This document shows positions 1 to 5,136 of a DNA stretch of 16,657 nucleotides, in pieces. How positions within the stretch are numbered: the first letter of the stretch is position 1; every line of letters begins with the position of its first letter. The position numbers and the translations under genes were made by a program. Under the pieces are notes generated by a model. It did no database searches. It was not told the DNA's origin and saw nothing but the letters and a program-made list of their open reading frames with translations. The DNA comes from Burkholderiaceae bacterium (lineage in GTDB: Bacteria > Pseudomonadota > Gammaproteobacteria > Burkholderiales > Burkholderiaceae_E), in assembly GCA_019428955.1 (NCBI GenBank), contig JAHYJF010000044.1, positions 1-16,657 of the forward strand, in the 5' to 3' direction.

Positions 1-138
1 GAGGATCCACATCGTGCCCAGCGCGTTCATCGCCCGGGTCAGGCGGTCCAGGCCCAAGGGCGGCGGCCCGCCGTAGGAGTCGGCAGGCCTTGAGCTCCCG
101 GCCAGCGGGAGTTCAGACTCCTGCGGCGCCAATGTCAC
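1..138 (-). CDS. dctQ: TRAP transporter small permease (DctQ), 5' part only
   Basis: Only the first 46 codons lie in the window; the gene runs off the left edge. Reading starts at a GTG (138-136) that overlaps the TGA stop of dctP by 4 bp (GTGA), a normal translational-coupling arrangement. A GGAG lies 3 nt upstream of the start, rather close; a TTG at 132-130 is an alternative start. After a Pro/Gly-rich, poorly conserved leader of about 30 residues comes LDRLTRAMNALGTMWIL. This matches the usual beginning of DctQ-type small subunits, where a basic amphipathic stretch runs into the first membrane helix. DctQ proteins form the small membrane subunit of tripartite ATP-independent periplasmic (TRAP) transporters and pair with the large permease DctM, expected next outside the window. 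The call rests on this short motif plus direct linkage to dctP. Confidence 0.72.
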   Translation of the reverse strand, partial: MTLAPQESELPLAGSSRPADSYGGPPPLGLDRLTRAMNALGTMWIL

Positions 139-1205
139 TTGCTCCAATCGCGCGGCAGTTTGGCGCCGCCCTTGATCAGGTCGGCGATATAGGCGGTTAG
201 CACCTCGTTGCCCGGTAGGCCCTTGCCTTGGGCGTCGGCGGCCCAGGTCTTGGCTACCGGCGACAGCGCATCGGCCCAGCGCTTGCGCTCGACGTCGCTA
301 AGCTCGCTCACCTTGCCGCCGGCATCGATCATCTTCTGCATCGCCGCGTTCACCGCCGCGCTTTGCGCCCGAGCGTAGGCCGCTGACCAGACTTCAGCAG
401 CTTCGCGGAACGCCTGCTGAACCTCGGGAGGGAAGTGCTCGAAGCGACTCTTGTTTACCGCGATGCCGCCGGAGAACATGCTGCCGAAATTGACCTTGGT
501 GATGTACGGGGCCACCTCGTGCACCTTGGCTGCCCACGCGCCGGTGCTGAACACCAGCACGCCATCGGACACGCCCGACTTGATGTCCTCGTAGTAGCTG
601 TTCAGGTTGCCCGCAACCGCTACCGCGCCGGTGCCGCGAATCCAGCCGGCGGCCGGGCCGGGCGCGCTGATCTTCTTGCCTTGCAGGTCTTCGATCCTGG
701 TGAGCGGGAACTTGGTCCAGATGTGGTAGGAGTCGAGCGCCATGCCACCGAGGTAGACCAGGCCGTTCTTGCGCCACGCGTCGCCCATCGCCGGAATCGA
801 TTCCTGCAGCGCGCTTACGGTCTTGCTGATCAGGGCGATGTCTTCAGAGCCAAAGGGCGTGAAATAGGTGACGTTCTGCAAGGGGAATTTGGGTGCTTCG
901 AAGACAGTGCTGACCAGACCGACGTCAGCCACGCCATCGGCCACACCTTTGGATTCGGCCCCGAGCTTTACCAGCGTGCCGCCCCAGGCCTTGGTCCACT
1001 CGATCTTGTACTTGTTACCGCTCGCGGCCAGCCGCTTGTCGACCTCGGTGAGGAAGACTTCGTCCATGGTCTTCACCCACAGGAAGACCGGGGGATGGCC
1101 GGCCACTGCGGTTAGTTTGATGATCTGCTGCGCCGTTGCGGCGGCGCCGTAACCGAGTCCAAGGGCTGCGGCCAGTAAAGTGGCCAGCAGGGTCCGTCGT
1201 GTCAT
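135..1205 (-). CDS. dctP: TRAP transporter periplasmic substrate-binding protein (DctP family)
   Basis: A 356-residue secreted binding protein, the usual length for the DctP family (PF03480). It captures an organic acid in the periplasm and delivers it to the DctQM sodium-coupled permease. The N-terminus has basic residues (TRR), a hydrophobic core to about residue 20 and an Ala-rich cleavage region ending near ATAQQ: a signal peptide. Family-typical stretches include WTKAWGGTLVKLGAESKGVADGVADVG (roughly residues 70-95, where solute-binding sites lie), LVYLGGMALDSYHIWTK and GKKISAPG in the middle, and the long C-terminal helix region AFREAAEVWSAAYARAQ. The ATG is preceded on the minus strand by a strong GAGGAGA ribosome site. 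The dctQ start overlaps its stop codon, so both are one operon. The ligand cannot be read from sequence; divergence from a BKACE enzyme suggests a keto or amino acid (inference). Confidence 0.9.
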   Translation of the reverse strand: MTRRTLLATLLAAALGLGYGAAATAQQIIKLTAVAGHPPVFLWVKTMDEVFLTEVDKRLAASGNKYKIEWTKAWGGTLVKLGAESKGVADGVADVGLVSTVFEAPKFPLQNVTYFTPFGSEDIALISKTVSALQESIPAMGDAWRKNGLVYLGGMALDSYHIWTKFPLTRIEDLQGKKISAPGPAAGWIRGTGAVAVAGNLNSYYEDIKSGVSDGVLVFSTGAWAAKVHEVAPYITKVNFGSMFSGGIAVNKSRFEHFPPEVQQAFREAAEVWSAAYARAQSAAVNAAMQKMIDAGGKVSELSDVERKRWADALSPVAKTWAADAQGKGLPGNEVLTAYIADLIKGGAKLPRDWSK

Positions 1206-1275
1206 TGCGCTCTCCTCAGGGTGGTGGGCGGCGCCGGGTTCAGAATCCAGGTTCTAGGGCGGCCGTTCGACGCAG

Positions 1276-1304
1276 AGTATCTCCGTCCGCCATCGTCCGG
1301 TCAA
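1276..1304 (-). promoter_or_regulatory. Predicted sigma70-type promoter for dctPQ
   Basis: On the minus strand, TTGACC (1304-1299) matches the -35 consensus at 5 of 6 positions. GATACT (1281-1276) matches the -10 at 4 of 6, and the spacer is exactly 17 bp. It would start transcription near 1269 and leave a leader of about 60 nt before the dctP ATG at 1205. Found by eye; not tested. Confidence 0.5.
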
Positions 1305-1337
1305 TCAACGATTGCGCCCTGTAACGCTCGCTCCTCG

Positions 1338-1355
1338 CCCGCTGGCGCCAGCGGG
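1338..1355. promoter_or_regulatory. Perfect 18-bp palindrome between divergent promoters (candidate operator)
   Basis: CCCGCTGGC is followed directly by its reverse complement GCCAGCGGG, with no spacer. The site lies in the 269-bp region between dctP and the BKACE gene, upstream of both predicted promoters (-35 boxes at 1304 and 1388). This is a natural place for a dimeric regulator to control both directions. No regulator gene is in the window. The high GC makes short palindromes common, but nine perfect pairs without a gap are well above background. A cruciform or hairpin with no regulatory role is the alternative. Confidence 0.4.
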
Positions 1356-1387
1356 TCGCCCCTCCCGGTTATCCTGGTCAGTCAGTC

Positions 1388-1417
1388 TTGCGCCCGCCGT
1401 GCGACGCGGACTACACT
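1388..1417 (+). promoter_or_regulatory. Predicted sigma70-type promoter for the BKACE gene
   Basis: TTGCGC (1388-1393) and TACACT (1412-1417) are separated by 18 bp, each with about 4 of 6 consensus matches. Transcription would begin near 1424, about 50 nt before the ATG at 1475. Weaker than the opposing dctP promoter; read by eye. Confidence 0.35.
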
Positions 1418-1474
1418 CGCCCGACCTCGGCGTCGAGAGGACTGCTGCCCATCATCATCGATCGGAGCCTGACC

Positions 1475-2407
1475 ATGGCCAAGAACCGCAAAGTGATCAT
1501 CACCTGTGCCATCACGGGGGCGATCCATACCCCGTCGATGTCGCCGTATCTGCCGGTCACCCCCGACCAGATCGCTGATGCTGCGATTGGCGCGGCCGAC
1601 GCCGGGGCAGCGATAGTGCATCTGCACGCGCGCCGGCCCGAAGATGGCCGTCCGTCACAGGATCCGGCGCTGTTTCGCCAGATCCTGCCGAAAATCAAGG
1701 ACTCCTCCGATGTGGTCATCAATCTCACTACCGGTGGCGCCGTGACCATGGGGGTCGAGGAGCGACTGCAGTCGGTGCTCGCGCTGAGTCCGGAAGTGGC
1801 CTCGCTGAACATGGGCTCAATGAACTTCGGCCTCTACGAGATGCTCAACCGCTACGAGAACTTCAAGCACGAGTGGGAGCGCCCCTATCTGGCCAACTCC
1901 GATGATGGCATCTTTCGCAACACCTTCGGCGACATCGCCTATATTCTCGAATCGTGCGGCGGCAATGGCACGCGCTTCGAGATCGAGTGCTACGACATCG
2001 GGCACCTGTACACCGCCGCGCATTTTTTCGATCGCGGTCTGATCAAGGCCCCGTTCTTCATCCAGTCGGTGTTTGGATTGCGCGGTGGCATCGGCAATCA
2101 CATCGAAGACGTAATGCAGATGAAGCGGACCGCGGATCGCCTGTTCGGGAATGACTATTTGTGGTCGGTGTTGGGTGCGGGTCGGGCGCAGATTCCGATT
2201 GCCACCGTGTCGGCGGCGATTGGCGGCAACGTGCGCGTGGGCCTGGAGGATTCCCTGTGGGATGCACCCGGCAAGCTGGCTGAGTCGAACGCGGTCCAAG
2301 TTCGGCGCATACGCACCATCATCGAGGCGCTGGCGCTGGAAATCGCCACGCCCGCCGAAGCGCGCGCAATGCTGCAGCTAAAAGGGTCTGACCAGGTAGG
2401 ATTTTGA
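1475..2407 (+). CDS. Beta-keto acid cleavage enzyme (BKACE family, formerly DUF849)
   Basis: A 310-residue member of the BKACE family (PF05853), whose founder Kce cleaves 3-keto-5-aminohexanoate with acetyl-CoA in lysine fermentation. Members condense a beta-keto acid with acetyl-CoA and split it to acetoacetate plus a new acyl-CoA. The first segment CAITGAIHTPSMSPYLPVTP (residues 11-30) and the zinc-binding HLHAR (H49, H51) are intact. VGLEDSLW near the end supplies the expected third ligand, E258. INLTTGG and NMGSMNFG also fit the family. The chosen ATG has GGAG 7 nt upstream; an in-frame upstream extension of 29 codons to a TTG at 1388 overlaps the predicted promoter and resembles no family N-terminus. 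It diverges from dctPQ, suggesting that the imported acid is its substrate or precursor. The actual side-chain specificity is unknown. Confidence 0.9.
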   Translation: MAKNRKVIITCAITGAIHTPSMSPYLPVTPDQIADAAIGAADAGAAIVHLHARRPEDGRPSQDPALFRQILPKIKDSSDVVINLTTGGAVTMGVEERLQSVLALSPEVASLNMGSMNFGLYEMLNRYENFKHEWERPYLANSDDGIFRNTFGDIAYILESCGGNGTRFEIECYDIGHLYTAAHFFDRGLIKAPFFIQSVFGLRGGIGNHIEDVMQMKRTADRLFGNDYLWSVLGAGRAQIPIATVSAAIGGNVRVGLEDSLWDAPGKLAESNAVQVRRIRTIIEALALEIATPAEARAMLQLKGSDQVGF

Positions 2408-2485
2408 GGTGATGGTGCGTGCTGATATGGCCCATTCGGCAGCGAAGAGCGAAATGGCCGAGCCTTGTCGCGCCCGGATGGGAGG

Positions 2486-2504
2486 GCTGGCGATGTTCGC
2501 CAGC
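2486..2504. other. Strong hairpin in the BKACE-abrB intergenic gap
   Basis: GCTGGCGA, a 3-nt loop TGT, then TCGCCAGC: a perfect 8-bp GC-rich stem. It lies 78 nt past the BKACE stop and 26 nt before the AbrB-family ATG. No T-tract follows on either strand, so it is not a canonical terminator. It could reduce read-through, stabilise the upstream mRNA or affect translation of the next gene. The rest of the 123-bp gap shows nothing clear. Confidence 0.4.
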
Positions 2505-2530
2505 GTGGGCGGCGCAGGCCGACGCGCCGT

Positions 2531-3604
2531 ATGACGGCGGGGCTGGCTGATCACAGCCAGCTGACCGGCTTCGCCCGGGCAATTGCCGTCGCAGTGCCGG
2601 CGGCGTTGCTGTTCGAGTTGCTGCACGCCCCGCTGCCGTGGCTGATCGGACCCTTGGCGGCGATTGGCACGCTGAGCGCCTCCGGCGTCCGTTTCGCCTG
2701 CCCTGAAGCGATTCGCAGTGCCGGCTTGTGGGCGATCGGCGCCGCCCTGGGGCTCTACTTCACGCCGCAGGTAGTAGGACAGATCGCCGGCTACAGTTGG
2801 GCGATCGCGGTGGCGATCTGCTACGCGATCGGGCTCGGGCTGGCCTTTGCCTGGGCGCTGCGGCGCTGGGGGCGGCTTGATCCGGCGACCGCCTTCTTCG
2901 CCGGATCGGTGGGCGGTGCTTCGGTAATGGCGGTGCAGGGCGAGCGTCAGGGCGGCGACGTCGGGATGATCGCGGCCGCGCATAGTTTGCGCGTGGTGCT
3001 GGTGGTCGGCACCCTGCCCTTCATCTACAAGTGGCTTGGACTGCTGGGCAGCGATGCCTACGCAGCCGGCCGGATCGACGTCAGCTACCCCGGCCTGGCG
3101 CTGTTGGTGGCGGCAACCTGCGCCGGCGCGTGGGGGCTCAAGCGGCTGGGTTCGTCCAATCCATGGGTGATGGGACCGTTGCTGGTGGCTGGGATCCTGA
3201 CCGCAGCGCAGGCCGCGCCAACGGCGCTGCCGGGCTGGGTCATCAACCTCGGTCAGGTGTTCATCGGCATTTCTCTTGGTACCAGGTTCGAGCAGGGTTT
3301 CTTTGCCCGCGCGCCGCGGGCGATCGCCGTGATGGTGGTGATCACCGCGCTCGGGATCGCGGTATCGGCCGGTTTCGGCTACCTGCTCGGCAGCGCGGCC
3401 GGGATCGCGCCCGCGACGATGATCCTGGCGACCAGCCCGGGCGGAATCGCCGAGATGAGCCTCACTGCCAAGGTGCTCCACCTCGGCGTGCCGGTGGTGA
3501 CCACCTTCCATGTGCTGCGCCTGAGCGTGCAGACGATGGCGGCGGAAACGGTCTATCGTTGGCTGGCGCGCCGTGCCGGCTGGCCGCTGTCCGACGCGGC
3601 CTAA
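2531..3604 (+). CDS. AbrB-family integral membrane protein (putative transporter)
   Basis: A 357-residue, very hydrophobic protein of about ten membrane segments. It belongs to the AbrB family (PF05145, COG3180), built from two copies of one membrane module. Both copies are visible: PLPWLIGPL at residues 34-42 and NPWVMGPLLVAGIL from about residue 210. Each is followed by a GxxLGxxF-type helix (GAALGLYF, GISLGTRF) and a long hydrophobic stretch. The C-terminal signature SPGGIAEMSLTAKVLHLGVP is also present. Family members were once mislabelled ammonia monooxygenase; their substrate is not established. The ATG lacks a clear ribosome site; an upstream TTG at 2465 would add 22 residues rich in Arg and seems unlikely. 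It may be co-transcribed with the BKACE gene across the 123-bp gap and could move a related acid, which is inference only. Confidence 0.85.
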   Translation: MTAGLADHSQLTGFARAIAVAVPAALLFELLHAPLPWLIGPLAAIGTLSASGVRFACPEAIRSAGLWAIGAALGLYFTPQVVGQIAGYSWAIAVAICYAIGLGLAFAWALRRWGRLDPATAFFAGSVGGASVMAVQGERQGGDVGMIAAAHSLRVVLVVGTLPFIYKWLGLLGSDAYAAGRIDVSYPGLALLVAATCAGAWGLKRLGSSNPWVMGPLLVAGILTAAQAAPTALPGWVINLGQVFIGISLGTRFEQGFFARAPRAIAVMVVITALGIAVSAGFGYLLGSAAGIAPATMILATSPGGIAEMSLTAKVLHLGVPVVTTFHVLRLSVQTMAAETVYRWLARRAGWPLSDAA

Positions 3605-4086
3605 AGCTTCTCGAAGACTCCCAGCTCGCGGTTCTTGCGGACCCGGTTCCAGGGGTGTACCACCCCGTTCATCGCGATCCAGGCGCCGGCGCCCAGATGC
3701 CCCGCGCAGCCGAGTGCGAAACCGAGGTTGAACATTGCATCCGAGCCGGCCACTTCGTAGGGCACCATCGCTCCGGTCACCACGACAGTCTTGTCGAGAG
3801 CCGCAGCGCCGATTGCTGCGGCGGTTTCGACCATGGTGTCGGTGCCGTGGATCACCACGATCTGGCTCTCGGGTGCGGCGCGACACGCTGCGAGCACGGC
3901 GGCGCGGTGCGTCGCGTCCATGTCGAGACTGTCGATGAGCATCAGCACTTCGATCGAGAATGGCGCCGACAGACGCGCCCGGGCGCATAGTTCATCGAGG
4001 TGGGAGCGCGAGAACGACAAGGCCCCGGCGATCGGGTCATAGTGCTTGTCGAAGGTTCCGCCGGTGGTGATGATTCGCAGGCTCAT
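3601..4086 (-). CDS. Short, single-domain asparaginase-like protein
   Basis: A 161-residue protein covering only the N-terminal domain of type I/II L-asparaginases (PF00710), whose usual length is about 330. The key residues of the two-threonine mechanism are present: TTGGTFDK with T11 as nucleophile candidate, and HGTDT with T82-D83. NRVRKN near the end may place K151 where E. coli enzyme II has K162; that alignment was made by eye. The protein then stops ten residues later at a clean TAG, so the missing C-terminal domain is not an obvious frameshift. No complementary C-terminal ORF lies nearby. Short asparaginase-domain proteins of this size are, to my recollection, found in other proteobacteria. 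It converges on the AbrB-family gene with stop codons overlapping by 4 bp. The ATG has a poor ribosome site. Whether it hydrolyses asparagine is uncertain. Confidence 0.82.
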   Translation of the reverse strand: MSLRIITTGGTFDKHYDPIAGALSFSRSHLDELCARARLSAPFSIEVLMLIDSLDMDATHRAAVLAACRAAPESQIVVIHGTDTMVETAAAIGAAALDKTVVVTGAMVPYEVAGSDAMFNLGFALGCAGHLGAGAWIAMNGVVHPWNRVRKNRELGVFEKL

Positions 4087-4118
4087 GGCATTACCGGTGC
4101 TGGAAATGTGGAGCGGCC

Positions 4119-4136
4119 ATTATGCCCGGCTAGAAT
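4119..4136. promoter_or_regulatory. Back-to-back -10-like boxes between divergent genes
   Basis: The 106-bp divergent gap between the asparaginase and the patatin gene holds TAGAAT (4131-4136, plus strand, 5 of 6 to TATAAT) and CATAAT (4124-4119, minus strand, 5 of 6). Neither has a convincing -35 box at 17 bp. Farther along, GCGAATTCGC (4163-4172) is a perfect 10-bp palindrome just upstream of the patatin ribosome site. Plausible promoter area, weakly supported. Confidence 0.3.
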
Positions 4137-4192
4137 GATCGCGGGAGTTTGTCATTGGCGGAGCGAATTCGCGCTCGCCAGGAGTGTGGTCG

Positions 4193-5098
4193 ATGTTCGA
4201 ACAGGTGGTCCTGGCTGGTGGTGGGCATCGCTGCTGGTGGCAGGCGGGTTTCTGGGACGTGGTGGCGCGGCGCATCGCGCTGCGCCCCAAGGTCATCGCC
4301 GGAGTCTCGGCGGGCGCCGGGATTGCGTGCCTGCTCTACGCCAACGACTCCCGCGAGGCCATCCGCTTCTGCTACCGCACGATGTCGTCGAATCCCAAGA
4401 ACGCCTACTGGCTCAACCTGTTTCGGCCGGGAGAACGGGTGTTTCCGCAGTACGCGATCTACCGCTCGGCCTTGAAAACCTTGCTGGGCGGGGTTCATTT
4501 CAACCAGCTGCAGCGCGATGCGCCCGAGATCAGGGTGGTCTACGCGCGCATTCCCCGCCGCCTGGAATTCCGCAGCGCGGCGATGATGGGGCTGGTTGCC
4601 GACCAGATCGACAAGTACGGCAAGAAGACCCTGCACCCCGAGTTTGCCACCCGGCTCGGCTTCACCACCGAAGTCGAGCTGGTCAGGGATTGCGCCAACG
4701 ACGACGACCTGGTGGCGCTGATCCTGGCCTCGAGCTGCACCCCGCCGTTCACGCCGGTGGTCTATCGGCGTGGCGGACCGGTGCTCGACGGCGGCTTGGT
4801 CGACAGCATTCCGGTCGCGGCAGTTGATCCTGCGCCGGTTCCGACGCTGGTGCTGACCACCAGGCGCTATCCCGGCTATGCCCAGATCTTCGGCCTGCAG
4901 GGTCGGATCTACGTCCAGCCGTCGCGCCAGATCCCGGTCTCCAGCTGGGACTACACCGCCCCCGATCGGATCGAGCAGACTTTTGTGCTCGGCCGCGAGG
5001 ACGGCGAGACCTTCCTGCGTGCCATCGGCCGGGGTGCCCTGGAGCGGGCGCAGCGCGCAGTACCCGGCGATAATGGCGCGAGCGAACGGCAGTCGTAG
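4193..5098 (+). CDS. Patatin-like phospholipase/acyl hydrolase
   Basis: A 301-residue patatin-family lipase (PF01734), a Ser-Asp dyad enzyme that releases fatty acids from lipids. The three family blocks are in order. The oxyanion loop is LAGGGHRCWW (residues 7-16), a variant in which the usual GGGxRG is GGGHRC. The nucleophile elbow is GVSAG with S39. The catalytic aspartate is in LDGGLVDSIP (D199). There is no signal peptide, so it is probably cytoplasmic or membrane-peripheral. The start ATG has GGAG eight nt upstream; an in-frame GTG at 4184 overlaps that ribosome site and is less likely. The next gene starts 38 nt after its stop and encodes an acyl ligase/acyltransferase fusion, so the pair probably forms an operon that cuts and rebuilds acyl lipids. 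The true lipid substrate is not known. Confidence 0.88.
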   Translation: MFEQVVLAGGGHRCWWQAGFWDVVARRIALRPKVIAGVSAGAGIACLLYANDSREAIRFCYRTMSSNPKNAYWLNLFRPGERVFPQYAIYRSALKTLLGGVHFNQLQRDAPEIRVVYARIPRRLEFRSAAMMGLVADQIDKYGKKTLHPEFATRLGFTTEVELVRDCANDDDLVALILASSCTPPFTPVVYRRGGPVLDGGLVDSIPVAAVDPAPVPTLVLTTRRYPGYAQIFGLQGRIYVQPSRQIPVSSWDYTAPDRIEQTFVLGREDGETFLRAIGRGALERAQRAVPGDNGASERQS

Positions 5099-5136
5099 TT
5101 GCTGGCAGACGGTGGCACCAAACAGGGGAGCGGAAG

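Noticed and set aside
2378..3988. 536-codon minus-strand open frame opposite the AbrB-family gene
   Set aside because: Arg/Gly/His-rich translation with no domain, antisense to a clear membrane protein gene; a typical high-GC shadow frame.
4163..4172. GCGAATTCGC palindrome before the patatin gene as an operator
   Set aside because: Only ten bases, without extended symmetry; too short to claim beyond a note in the promoter entry.
4000..4827. 275-codon plus-strand frame overlapping the start of the patatin gene
   Set aside because: Different frame from the patatin and crosses its promoter region; no motif.
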